Source: Sphingobacterium endophyticum
GTDB taxonomy: Bacteria > Bacteroidota > Bacteroidia > Sphingobacteriales > Sphingobacteriaceae
Direction of reading: 5' to 3'
Length of the DNA: 64,000 nucleotides
Assembly: GCF_009733535.1 (NCBI RefSeq)
Contig: NZ_SMMI01000015.1
Location: 1 to 64,000, forward strand
The notes beneath the pieces were generated by a model. That model was not told where the DNA came from. It saw nothing but the letters and a program-made list of their open reading frames with translations, and did not search any database. Shown piece after piece: positions 25,756 to 34,040 of this stretch; positions within the stretch are counted from its first letter, which is position 1, and the number at the start of each line of letters is the position of its first letter. The position numbers were made by a program, and so were the translations under genes.

Positions 25756-27207
25756 TTAATAACCAGGGTTTTGTTGATCCTCCAAACCAGGGTTTGCATT
25801 GATTTCCACCTGAGGAATCGGCAAAATGGTTTTATAAAAAGTTCTATTGATTGATTTTTCACGATGAGACATGGTAACACCTACATGTTCATCATTGAAC
25901 GTAATGGTTTTGTTCGTTCGAATCATATCCCAATAGCGGACACCTTCGGCGTAAAGTTCCTTACTTTTCTCATCCAAGATCATTTGCTCCGATATGGAGG
26001 TAGATGTTGCTGCAGCCAGATCAGGAGAACGTTTTCTAATTTCATTTAAATAAGTGGCAGCTTTAACCTTATCAGGTGACGCTTTTTTCAATGCTGATTC
26101 CGCAGCATTCAAATACACTTCAGAAAGACGGGCAACCTTAATGTTGACGGCTGTGTATGTATCTTTTCCATCCCCCTTTTTATCTACCGATCCAACATAT
26201 TTGTAACAAGAAGCTTGTCTGTCTAATTCGTCCTTTGTGAAAATTCCCCAACGTACATCGGTTTCATCCTGACCTAATCTATCCAAGAAATAATCCGATG
26301 CGGTGAAATTTCCTAAAGCGTTATTATCCTTGTTTCTTAAATAATAGAATCCTAATGAGCTTGATCCTAAATCACCTTGGTCTTTAGCCAAAGTAATTTC
26401 ATAAATAGATTCTTTTCCAAATTGGCTAGCCCAAGATGGTACCCATTCGGAATTGGAATACAGTGAATACACTTTATCATTAATAATTTCCTCTGATGCA
26501 GCAAGGGCTTTATCATAGTCACCCATGGTCATATAGACACGGGAAAGAAAAACGCGGTTTGCGTAATAATTGATATAGCCGTTTGATTTGGTTTTTGCAA
26601 GCAATGGAGCGGCAGCATTCAGATCGGCAATGATTTGTGTGTAAACTTCCGAAACCTTATTTCTTAAAGGCTGTGCAGAAGTTGGCAAGAGTTCAGTAAC
26701 TACAGGAATACCTAATGCATTGGGATCTTGCGTATATGTTTTTCCATAAAGTTTAACCAATTCAAAATGTAATAATGCGCGCAAAGTCAATGCCTGTCCT
26801 TCAAAATTATTGAAATCCAATTCAGTGCCTGCAGCTTGTAAGGCATCGATGCTTTTAATGATATTGTTTGCCTGCATGATGGCATTATATCCATCAGTCC
26901 AAAAATCAGAATAGTTGTTGTTATTTATGGAATGGTTGAAAACATAGAGAGCGTCCAACCCACGACCTTGGGAGACGATGGTCAAATCCCCACCTTTAGC
27001 ATCTCCGTATATCATAAGGTTTCTGCCATATAGGCTAGATTTTGCTAATTGACGAGTGAGTCCATTGATCATTACTTTAGCATCTGCCAATGTTTGGATG
27101 GTTACGCTAGAGTCTGTTGAGTCAGTTGGTTTTACATCTAAGAAGTCCTTACAAGAAAATAATGATAAACTTGCAAGAGCTATTATATATAGTGATTTCT
27201 TTTTCAT
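25756..27207 (-). CDS. RagB/SusD family outer-membrane lipoprotein
   Basis: 483 residues with a lipoprotein signal (IIALASLSLFSC, Cys near residue 19), then KDFLDVKPTDSTDSS as in classical SusD/RagB proteins (PF14322 N-terminal, PF07980 C-terminal). FEGQALTLRALLHFELVKLYGK is the first TPR-like helix pair, and the C-terminus shows the RYWDMIRT and ILPIPQVEINANPGLEDQQNPGY signature. It differs in subfamily from the other two SusD-like proteins in the window, so the two neighbouring pairs are not recent duplicates. It is the last gene of the operon that starts with the NlpC/P60 peptidase. Confidence 0.93.
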   Translation of the reverse strand: MKKKSLYIIALASLSLFSCKDFLDVKPTDSTDSSVTIQTLADAKVMINGLTRQLAKSSLYGRNLMIYGDAKGGDLTIVSQGRGLDALYVFNHSINNNNYSDFWTDGYNAIMQANNIIKSIDALQAAGTELDFNNFEGQALTLRALLHFELVKLYGKTYTQDPNALGIPVVTELLPTSAQPLRNKVSEVYTQIIADLNAAAPLLAKTKSNGYINYYANRVFLSRVYMTMGDYDKALAASEEIINDKVYSLYSNSEWVPSWASQFGKESIYEITLAKDQGDLGSSSLGFYYLRNKDNNALGNFTASDYFLDRLGQDETDVRWGIFTKDELDRQASCYKYVGSVDKKGDGKDTYTAVNIKVARLSEVYLNAAESALKKASPDKVKAATYLNEIRKRSPDLAAATSTSISEQMILDEKSKELYAEGVRYWDMIRTNKTITFNDEHVGVTMSHREKSINRTFYKTILPIPQVEINANPGLEDQQNPGY

Positions 27208-27226
27208 GATGATCTAAATTGATAGG

Positions 27227-30200
27227 TTATAAACTAACTTCTAAACCGAATGTATAGGTTTTTCCAAATGGAGTTTCCCAGCCTCTAGTTCCGTATTGGT
27301 TCACTTCGGGGTCTGCCCATTTAAATTTGGAAGCGGTCAATAGATTAGTTCCATTGAAGAAGATTCTTGCATTGCTCAAACCGATCTTACTGCTTACCGT
27401 TGAAGGAAGTCTGTAGGATACATTCACATTTTTCAAGCGAAGGAAGGATGCATCGTATAGGTGACGTGTAGAGCGCGTAATACCATCTTCAGGGTCATTT
27501 CCACTTACTTTTGGATATAATGAATTCGGGTTTTCCGGTGTCCAAGAGTTTTCTATCGCATAGTAAGAACGGATTCTTTCCCAATAGTAACCATCCTCGG
27601 CAACATCTCTAGATCCAGAATCGAACAATTTGCCGCCAATTTTATAAGTAAAATTCAATCCCACAGAAAAGCCTTTGTATTCAAAATCGGTATTAAATCC
27701 TCCATAAGCTTTCGGAATAGGAGAGCCAACGATAACTTGTTTCGCATCGGAAACCTTGTTTGTTGCTCCGCGGCCTTCGTGTAAGAATTCACCATCAGTA
27801 CCATCATTTGTATACCAGATTGGTTTTCCGTTACTTGGATCTACACCTGCCCATTCAGCCATATAGTATGAATAGACATCTTCGCCTTCTTTATACAAAA
27901 ATTGAACCCTTGAATCCCCTCCAGTTGGGTCCCACCAAGTAATGTCCTTGCCGCCATAAAGTTTAGAAACCTTCGATTTTAAGAAAGATGTATTCACGTT
28001 TGCAGACCAGCGGAAATTGTCATTTCTGATCATGTCTCCACCCAATGAAATCTCGATTCCTTTGTTATTGATTTCACCCACATTCATTAGGGTTGAGTTA
28101 AATCCGGTAACAAGCGAGATATTGACATCTTGTAATAAATCTTTTGAGTCTCTATTGAAGTATTCAACGGTACCAAATAATCTATTTTCAAATAATCCGA
28201 ATTCAGCACCAACATTGAAGGTGTGACTTTTTTCCCATTTCAGATTTTTATCTGCAATCGTTGTTAAGTTACCACCCGGTTGGTCCATGTAATTATATCC
28301 ATAAGTCGCCAAGGATCTCCAGCCATAATTATTAGTTGGGAGTGTTCCGTTTGTTCCGTAAGAAGCCTTTAATTTCAAAAGATTAATGTCTTCGATCTGA
28401 GCGAAGAAGCTTTCATTTTTAAGGTTCCATGCAGCCGACAGCGACCAGAAGTTACCCCAGCGAGTATCAGGTCCTAACCTGGAGTTTCCATCTCTCCTTA
28501 ATGATCCAGATAAGAAGTAGGTGTTTCTGAAATTGTATTCTGCTCTAGAAAACACGGACATCATATTGTTGCCCCATAAATAAGCATTTGCATCTTTAAT
28601 TCCTGCAGTCGCTACGGTGTGCAATGCGCTGGAAGGTAAGTTGGATCCACTTGCATATTGGTAGTTTACCTCATTTTTCTCAGCTTCAAATCCTGCCAAT
28701 AAATCTAATGTATGATCATCGACGAATGTTTTGTTATAGTTTAAGGTTGTTGAGGAAATAATTTTCTTGTAATTGGTGCTGAATTCAAATACAGATCCAT
28801 TTGCAGTAGCGCCATTGGTAGGATGATAATGTTGAGGGCTATAGTACAGATGATCCTTTACCTCAGCATTGTCGTAAGAGAAAATAGTTTTACCAGTTAA
28901 TTCAGGTAAGAACTTGACCGTTAAAGATGGAGCTGCAACGATTCTTAATGTTTTAGAAGTGTTTTCCCATTGTTTATCATAATAAAGCGGGTTGTATCCT
29001 AATGAATTGTATCTGAGTTTATAATCTTCTCCTGTTTTATAATCCGTTGGCCAGTAGAAAGGGAACAGCAAGTTATTTGCCAAATACATATAGTTCGTAC
29101 CTGTATTTCTAGTATCATTATACCCTTCTTGATTATTGTGATTTAGGTTTAAATTCGTTGCAAATTCAACCTTATCAGAAAGCTTTTGAGAAATATTCAA
29201 TCGCCCGCCAATTCTTTCAAATTCGTTGGTATAAGTACGGCCTTTATCCGTTGTGTAAGATAATGAAGAATAGTATTTTGTTCTATCTGTAGCCCCACTT
29301 ACTGAAAGGTCATTTGTCTGGTATTTACCTGTACGGAACAAAGCATCATTCCAATCAAAATATTTACCGTCTCTATTTTCGACACCATCAGTTTTACCTT
29401 TGATGATTACCTTGTCGTAAAGTCCAGTACCTTCAGATGAGAATTCATATCCATGGATTCCAAATCTTGTATTCATTCTGTTAAGGGCATATTCGTTTGC
29501 CTTTTCTTCTGAATATCCATTGGAAGTTCTATAATCATGAAATATTTCGTAGAAATATTGGATCTGTTGTTGCACATCTCCGGGTTTGTAATTATCGGTT
29601 GCCCAATTTGGAGTTACGCCTAATGAAGTTCTGAAGTCGATTTTAGGTTTTCCAGCCTTTCCGGATTTTGTTGTTATAATAACGACACCATTAGCTGCCC
29701 GTGAACCGTAAAGAGAAGAAGCGGCGGCATCTTTTAGGATGGAGATTGATTCAATATCACTTGGATTAATGGTCGCCATGATATTATTTGTCGTTCCTGC
29801 GATAGCACTATTCATTTGGCCAACATTACCTGAAACGACAGGCACCCCATCTACTACATATAAGGGCTCATTTGAAGCATTCATGGATCCAATTCCTCTG
29901 ACACGAATTGTAGAGGTAGAACCTGCCTGTCCTGAAGTTGTGTTGATTTGCACGCCCGGTATACGACCTGTCAAAGCCTGTTCGAATGAAGTTACAGGAA
30001 TATCTTTAGCATCCTTTTCATAGTTAACAGTTGCAGCAGAACCTGTGAAGGCACTTTTTTTCGCAGTACCGTAAGCCACTACCATAACCTCATCAATGGC
30101 TTGATCATCTTGGGCCAGGTTTACACTGATTGTTTTTCTGCCATTTAAAGCAACTTCTTGACTTTTATAGCCAATATAAGAAATGATTAAAGTAGCATTT

Positions 30201-30400
30201 TGGTCTGCATTTAAAGAAAATAGACCATTTTCATTGGTGCTGCTGCTGTTGTTTGTTCCTTTTACGGATACCGTTACTCCAGATAATGGAGTTCCGTCCG
30301 GTCCGGAAACTTTACCAGCCACAGCGATTTGTTGGGCATTAACGACCTGCATAGATGTACAAGTCATTAAACACAGCGTTGTGAGTAAATGATGTTTCAT
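27227..30400 (-). CDS. SusC/RagA-type TonB-linked outer-membrane transporter
   Basis: 1057 residues: signal peptide (to about 22), carboxypeptidase-D-regulatory-like domain (VAGKVSGPDGTPLSGVTV), AIDEVMVVAYGTAKKSAFTG, plug (FEQALTGRIPGVQINT; EPLYVVDGVPV; ISILKDAAASSLYGSRAA), then the barrel ending YTFGLEVSL. It lies 36 bases after the epimerase gene and 19 before the RagB gene, inside one operon with the NlpC/P60 peptidase. Linkage to two murein-peptide enzymes suggests it imports muropeptide-derived peptides through the outer membrane; this is inference from context. Confidence 0.95.
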   Translation of the reverse strand: MKHHLLTTLCLMTCTSMQVVNAQQIAVAGKVSGPDGTPLSGVTVSVKGTNNSSSTNENGLFSLNADQNATLIISYIGYKSQEVALNGRKTISVNLAQDDQAIDEVMVVAYGTAKKSAFTGSAATVNYEKDAKDIPVTSFEQALTGRIPGVQINTTSGQAGSTSTIRVRGIGSMNASNEPLYVVDGVPVVSGNVGQMNSAIAGTTNNIMATINPSDIESISILKDAAASSLYGSRAANGVVIITTKSGKAGKPKIDFRTSLGVTPNWATDNYKPGDVQQQIQYFYEIFHDYRTSNGYSEEKANEYALNRMNTRFGIHGYEFSSEGTGLYDKVIIKGKTDGVENRDGKYFDWNDALFRTGKYQTNDLSVSGATDRTKYYSSLSYTTDKGRTYTNEFERIGGRLNISQKLSDKVEFATNLNLNHNNQEGYNDTRNTGTNYMYLANNLLFPFYWPTDYKTGEDYKLRYNSLGYNPLYYDKQWENTSKTLRIVAAPSLTVKFLPELTGKTIFSYDNAEVKDHLYYSPQHYHPTNGATANGSVFEFSTNYKKIISSTTLNYNKTFVDDHTLDLLAGFEAEKNEVNYQYASGSNLPSSALHTVATAGIKDANAYLWGNNMMSVFSRAEYNFRNTYFLSGSLRRDGNSRLGPDTRWGNFWSLSAAWNLKNESFFAQIEDINLLKLKASYGTNGTLPTNNYGWRSLATYGYNYMDQPGGNLTTIADKNLKWEKSHTFNVGAEFGLFENRLFGTVEYFNRDSKDLLQDVNISLVTGFNSTLMNVGEINNKGIEISLGGDMIRNDNFRWSANVNTSFLKSKVSKLYGGKDITWWDPTGGDSRVQFLYKEGEDVYSYYMAEWAGVDPSNGKPIWYTNDGTDGEFLHEGRGATNKVSDAKQVIVGSPIPKAYGGFNTDFEYKGFSVGLNFTYKIGGKLFDSGSRDVAEDGYYWERIRSYYAIENSWTPENPNSLYPKVSGNDPEDGITRSTRHLYDASFLRLKNVNVSYRLPSTVSSKIGLSNARIFFNGTNLLTASKFKWADPEVNQYGTRGWETPFGKTYTFGLEVSL

Positions 30401-30436
30401 AATTTGGGTAATTTGTTTCTTTGGTAATTATTTCAA

Positions 30437-31489
30437 CTATTTCTTGATGATTCCGATTCCTGGTCGGTCAGGGAGTATGCATAATCCATCTTTAACCTGC
30501 ATCCCTTCATAAATATCGTTTCCTATTAATAGGGCACCATCCAGATCAGCCCAATCTACTAATGGGGCTAGTTGTGAAGCGGCTGAAATGGCACAGGATG
30601 TTTCTGTCATACATCCTAACATTACTTTCATATCCAATGCACGAGCGACTTCGGCCATTTGTTTAGCTTCACGCATTCCCGTACATTTCATTAATTTGAT
30701 GTTAATACCAGTGTAGACTCCTTGAAGTGCGGGGACATCAATAAGCCGTTGGCATCCTTCATCAGCAATAGTAGGAATCGGAGAGTGTTCAGTCAGCCAA
30801 GCATTTTCATCAATCATTTCTTTTGGCATGGGTTGTTCCAAGAAAACCACATTTCTTTCTTTCAACCAATGAGACATTTCCAAGGCTTCTTCTTTATTTT
30901 TCCATCCTTGATTAACATCCGCACATAAAGGAACATCAGTAACGGAACGAATGGTGTCGATAATCATTTTATCTGTATCGAGGCCTAGTTTGACTTTTAA
31001 GATTTTAAACTGTTCTGCCTCGGCCACTTTCTTACGAATCATTTCTTCGGTATCAATACCAATGGTATAAGAAGTGGCAGGAATTAAGTTTGGATTTAAT
31101 CCCCAAATTTTAAAGAAGGGTTGATTCATTAATTTTCCTAGAATATCATGAAGAGCAATGTCAATTGCTGCTTTTGCGGCCGTGTTTTTTAGGTCGACGC
31201 TATCCACATATTCTAAGATTTCTGCTGTTTGAAAAGGAGAGTTGAATGCTGATAAGTCAACCTTGTTCAAGAAATTCATGACGGATTCTTGAGATTCTCC
31301 AAGATATGGGGGCATACTTGCCTCCCCATAGCCAACAATTCCATCGTATTCGAGCTCGGTCAAAACGACCGGTGTTGTGGTTCTACTAAACGAAGCAACA
31401 GTGAATACATGTCGCAATTCGAGGGTATATGGGCGAAAGCGCAAGGTAAACTTGCCCATTTTTTTGCTGAACCAATCGTTGCTATTCAT
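30437..31489 (-). CDS. Dipeptide epimerase (L-Ala-D/L-Glu epimerase type), enolase superfamily
   Basis: 350 residues, started at MNSNDWFSKK (31489), 4 bases after the NlpC/P60 stop; a longer frame to 31597 would run into that gene. It belongs to the muconate-lactonising subgroup of the enolase superfamily. Visible catalytic features are the KVKLG loop (KxK lysines), metal ligands in CADVNQG, FLEQP and ADEGCQ, and the second lysine in INIKLMKCTG. L-Ala-D-Glu released from murein is epimerised to L-Ala-L-Glu so that ordinary peptidases can cut it (YcjG/YkfB). No signal peptide is present, so it acts in the cytosol. NlpC/P60 upstream would produce its substrate. Confidence 0.88.
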   Translation of the reverse strand: MNSNDWFSKKMGKFTLRFRPYTLELRHVFTVASFSRTTTPVVLTELEYDGIVGYGEASMPPYLGESQESVMNFLNKVDLSAFNSPFQTAEILEYVDSVDLKNTAAKAAIDIALHDILGKLMNQPFFKIWGLNPNLIPATSYTIGIDTEEMIRKKVAEAEQFKILKVKLGLDTDKMIIDTIRSVTDVPLCADVNQGWKNKEEALEMSHWLKERNVVFLEQPMPKEMIDENAWLTEHSPIPTIADEGCQRLIDVPALQGVYTGINIKLMKCTGMREAKQMAEVARALDMKVMLGCMTETSCAISAASQLAPLVDWADLDGALLIGNDIYEGMQVKDGLCILPDRPGIGIIKK

Positions 31490-31493
31490 TATA

Positions 31494-32708
31494 TTAATTT
31501 TTGTAGTAAGCGTTATCTTGAATTTTTTGAACCTGTTGATCTTGTGTTCCGATGTATCTTTTGGCAGCAACGACTGTTCTGGTTTGGAAGTCATCATAAT
31601 TGCTAGCCTCTTTCAACATAGAGTTTATTCTTACCGTTCCGGCCGAATGAATAAATTCTCCATTTCCAATGTATAGAGCCACGTGGGTTACTCTTGCGTT
31701 GGGATTACTGTTTTTTCCAGAGGCAAAGAACAAAAGGTCTGCAGGTTTTAGGTTTTTCAACGCTTTTGTTGGGTCAAAATGCCCCTCTTTGTCCAAGATA
31801 TCTACAGATTGTCCTGCTAAGACTTGCTGAGATGCATCCCTTGGGATGATATAGCCATTCATGTAATAAGCGGTTTTTGTAAAGCCGCTACAATCAACAC
31901 CTTTTACGGATGTACCACCCCATAAATAAGGCAGGCCCATCATGGTTTTTGCGCTATTGATCACATTTTCAGGAGTCAATTCTCTTGTTTTTATCCAATT
32001 CTCAAAAGTTATAGCTTGATCCTTAGGTATAAATGCTATTCTTTGGTCAGGATAAGATACTTTGAAATAATTTCCTTCTTCGCCCAAAAGGCCGAGGATA
32101 TTTCCATAGACTAAATCAGAAACACGAATGCTATTTGGGTCAGCTTTGGAAAGAGATTTTCCAAATTCTGCGGTGTAAATGATTTTTGGTAATGATTTCC
32201 AGTTTTTTAAGCTTTCTTGATCCATTGCAGCAATAGAAGAAGCAGGAACATAAGAAATATATCCTTCAGGCGTTCTTGCCCGATACTCTCCATCTACTTT
32301 TTGCAATAAGTCCACTTCTGTACCTAACAAAGCCTGCGTTGCCATTTCAGAAGCATTTCCGGGTTTGGTTCTGAAGTTTGCCACGGAAAGATTGACGATT
32401 CCATGCATTTTTTGACCAACAGAAGAATCAGGTAGAGCTTTGATCTGAATGTTAGCGGGAATACTGCTGGTTTTTGATTTAATAAATTTACTTGCTTCAG
32501 GGATCGAGGATTCGATAATGTAATTATTGCTAATCGGATTGGCATCAATCAGGGCAACAATTTTTGTTCTTTTATCGGGAGCAAATTGTTTTTTGGCATC
32601 TTGTACGATCTGATCAACTTTTTTATAGATCGTTGAATCTGTCTGAGCAAAAGAAATACTATTTAGACAGATAAAAGTGCAGAATAGAGCGGCTGTACGT
32701 ATCATCAT
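31494..32708 (-). CDS. NlpC/P60 peptidoglycan endopeptidase with SH3-like domains (YkfC-like)
   Basis: 404 residues: signal peptide (about 1-21), an N-terminal helical region, bacterial SH3-like segments (about 103-230: GIVNLSVANFRTKPG; YRARTPEGYISYV), then the NlpC/P60 domain. Catalytic Cys273 is in GVDCSGF and His342 in RVTHVALYIG. The two SH3-like domains before the catalytic domain match YkfC-type gamma-D-glutamyl-L-diamino-acid endopeptidases, which release L-Ala-D-Glu from murein peptides. It is the first gene of the operon with the epimerase and a SusC/RagB pair. As an exported protein it probably cuts muropeptides in the periplasm. Confidence 0.9.
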   Translation of the reverse strand: MMIRTAALFCTFICLNSISFAQTDSTIYKKVDQIVQDAKKQFAPDKRTKIVALIDANPISNNYIIESSIPEASKFIKSKTSSIPANIQIKALPDSSVGQKMHGIVNLSVANFRTKPGNASEMATQALLGTEVDLLQKVDGEYRARTPEGYISYVPASSIAAMDQESLKNWKSLPKIIYTAEFGKSLSKADPNSIRVSDLVYGNILGLLGEEGNYFKVSYPDQRIAFIPKDQAITFENWIKTRELTPENVINSAKTMMGLPYLWGGTSVKGVDCSGFTKTAYYMNGYIIPRDASQQVLAGQSVDILDKEGHFDPTKALKNLKPADLLFFASGKNSNPNARVTHVALYIGNGEFIHSAGTVRINSMLKEASNYDDFQTRTVVAAKRYIGTQDQQVQKIQDNAYYKN

Positions 32709-32879
32709 TCTAGTCTTTAATAATTGTTATAGAGGTAAATCGGCATAAATATGCGAAAAATAGGGGGTAAAGTAGCATATTTTTACGTTTTTTCCATTTA
32801 ATTAACTGTAAATAATGCAAAATTTACAATCGTTTAATCCTTGTTCTTTGAGATTTCTATTCCTAATATTGTAATTACT

Positions 32880-33914
32880 ATGCATTCAAGAAGAAAATTT
32901 ATAAAACAAGGTATTATAGGGGCTGCAAGTATTAGCGCCGTTACCTCAGCGATTTCGTGTCAAGCGGCAACGAAGTCAGATAAAGCGGTTCGTAAACCGA
33001 TCGTCATCTCCACTTGGGATTTTGGGGTAGCAGCCAATTTGGCCGCATGGGAGATATTGAAGAAGAATGGCCGCGCTTTAGATGCTGTTGAAGCTGGAGT
33101 CAAGGTTCCGGAGGCAGATCTGAAGAATGTAACAGTTGGGAAAGGAGGTTATCCAGACCGCGACGGACATGTCACCTTAGACGCCTGTATCATGGATGAA
33201 TTAGGGAACTGCGGATCTGTTGCCGCCATGGAAGATATTGCACATCCAATTTCCGTAGCAAGATTGGTGATGGAAAAAACTCCCCATGTTATGTTGGTCG
33301 GAGATGGAGCGAGACAATTTGCTCTTGAAAATGGATTTAAGGCCGAAAATCTTCTGACCCCAAGTTCTGAAGAAGCATGGAAGGAATGGTTAAAGGAAAA
33401 AAACTATAAACCGGTCATGAATATTGAGAACAAATCCTTTGCAACTGAGAAGTTGCCGGGCAATAAATATAATCATGATACCATTGGTATGTTAGCACTA
33501 GATGCTGATGGGAATTTATCTGGGGCATGTACAACAAGTGGTATGGCATTTAAGATGCATGGTCGTGTTGGTGACAGTCCGATTATTGGGGCAGGTTTAT
33601 ATGTAGATAATGAAGTCGGCGGAGCGACATCTACTGGAGTAGGAGAGGAAGTAATCCGGAATGTAGGTAGTTTTTTAGTCGTTGAGTTGATGCGTCAGGG
33701 CTATTCTCCCGAGGACGCATGTAAGGAGGCTGTGATGAGGATTGTGAAGAAAAAGCCAGAAATTGCAAAGGAGATTCAAGTGGGATTTTTGGCATTGAAT
33801 AAGCAAGGAGAATTTGGATCGTATGCTTTACAAGATGGGTTTACATTTGCAATTTGTGATTCCTCCAAACAAGACCGGATAGAAAAAGGTAAATTTCATT
33901 ATAAACCTAAATAG
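32880..33914 (+). CDS. N4-(beta-N-acetylglucosaminyl)-L-asparaginase family Ntn-hydrolase, Tat-exported
   Basis: 344 residues from MHSRRKFIKQ. The SRRKFIK twin-arginine motif and following hydrophobic stretch mark a Tat signal, and SAISC could add a lipid anchor at Cys27. The protein is an aspartylglucosaminidase/isoaspartyl-peptidase type Ntn-hydrolase: autoprocessing should occur at NHD-TIG, making Thr201 the new N-terminal nucleophile, and the GRVGDSPIIGAGLYVDNEVG loop carries the substrate-binding Arg and Asp. It is close in layout to the Elizabethkingia glycosylasparaginase. It cleaves GlcNAc-Asn or isoaspartyl bonds. It is divergent from the NlpC/P60 gene, 171 bases away, so it may belong to the same utilisation locus. 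Confidence 0.9.
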   Translation: MHSRRKFIKQGIIGAASISAVTSAISCQAATKSDKAVRKPIVISTWDFGVAANLAAWEILKKNGRALDAVEAGVKVPEADLKNVTVGKGGYPDRDGHVTLDACIMDELGNCGSVAAMEDIAHPISVARLVMEKTPHVMLVGDGARQFALENGFKAENLLTPSSEEAWKEWLKEKNYKPVMNIENKSFATEKLPGNKYNHDTIGMLALDADGNLSGACTTSGMAFKMHGRVGDSPIIGAGLYVDNEVGGATSTGVGEEVIRNVGSFLVVELMRQGYSPEDACKEAVMRIVKKKPEIAKEIQVGFLALNKQGEFGSYALQDGFTFAICDSSKQDRIEKGKFHYKPK

Positions 33915-33936
33915 GGTTAAAAAAGCTATAAAATGT

Positions 33937-33982
33937 AAAAGGAGAAATATTCCCATTTAAATAGGTTTATTTCTCCTTTTTT
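33937..33982. terminator. Bidirectional terminator
   Basis: AAAAGGAGAAATA pairs with TATTTCTCCTTTT, with a T run after it, between the convergent genes ending at 33914 (+) and 34041 (-). Confidence 0.85.
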
Positions 33983-34040
33983 CTATGAACGTAATTCAAT
34001 AAATATTTCCAAAGCTTGATCGCTGGAAAGCTACCTTTTA

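Noticed and set aside
20923..30400. Recent duplication of one SusC/SusD pair
   Set aside because: The two SusD-like proteins belong to different subfamilies and the SusC plugs differ, so the pairs have separate origins.
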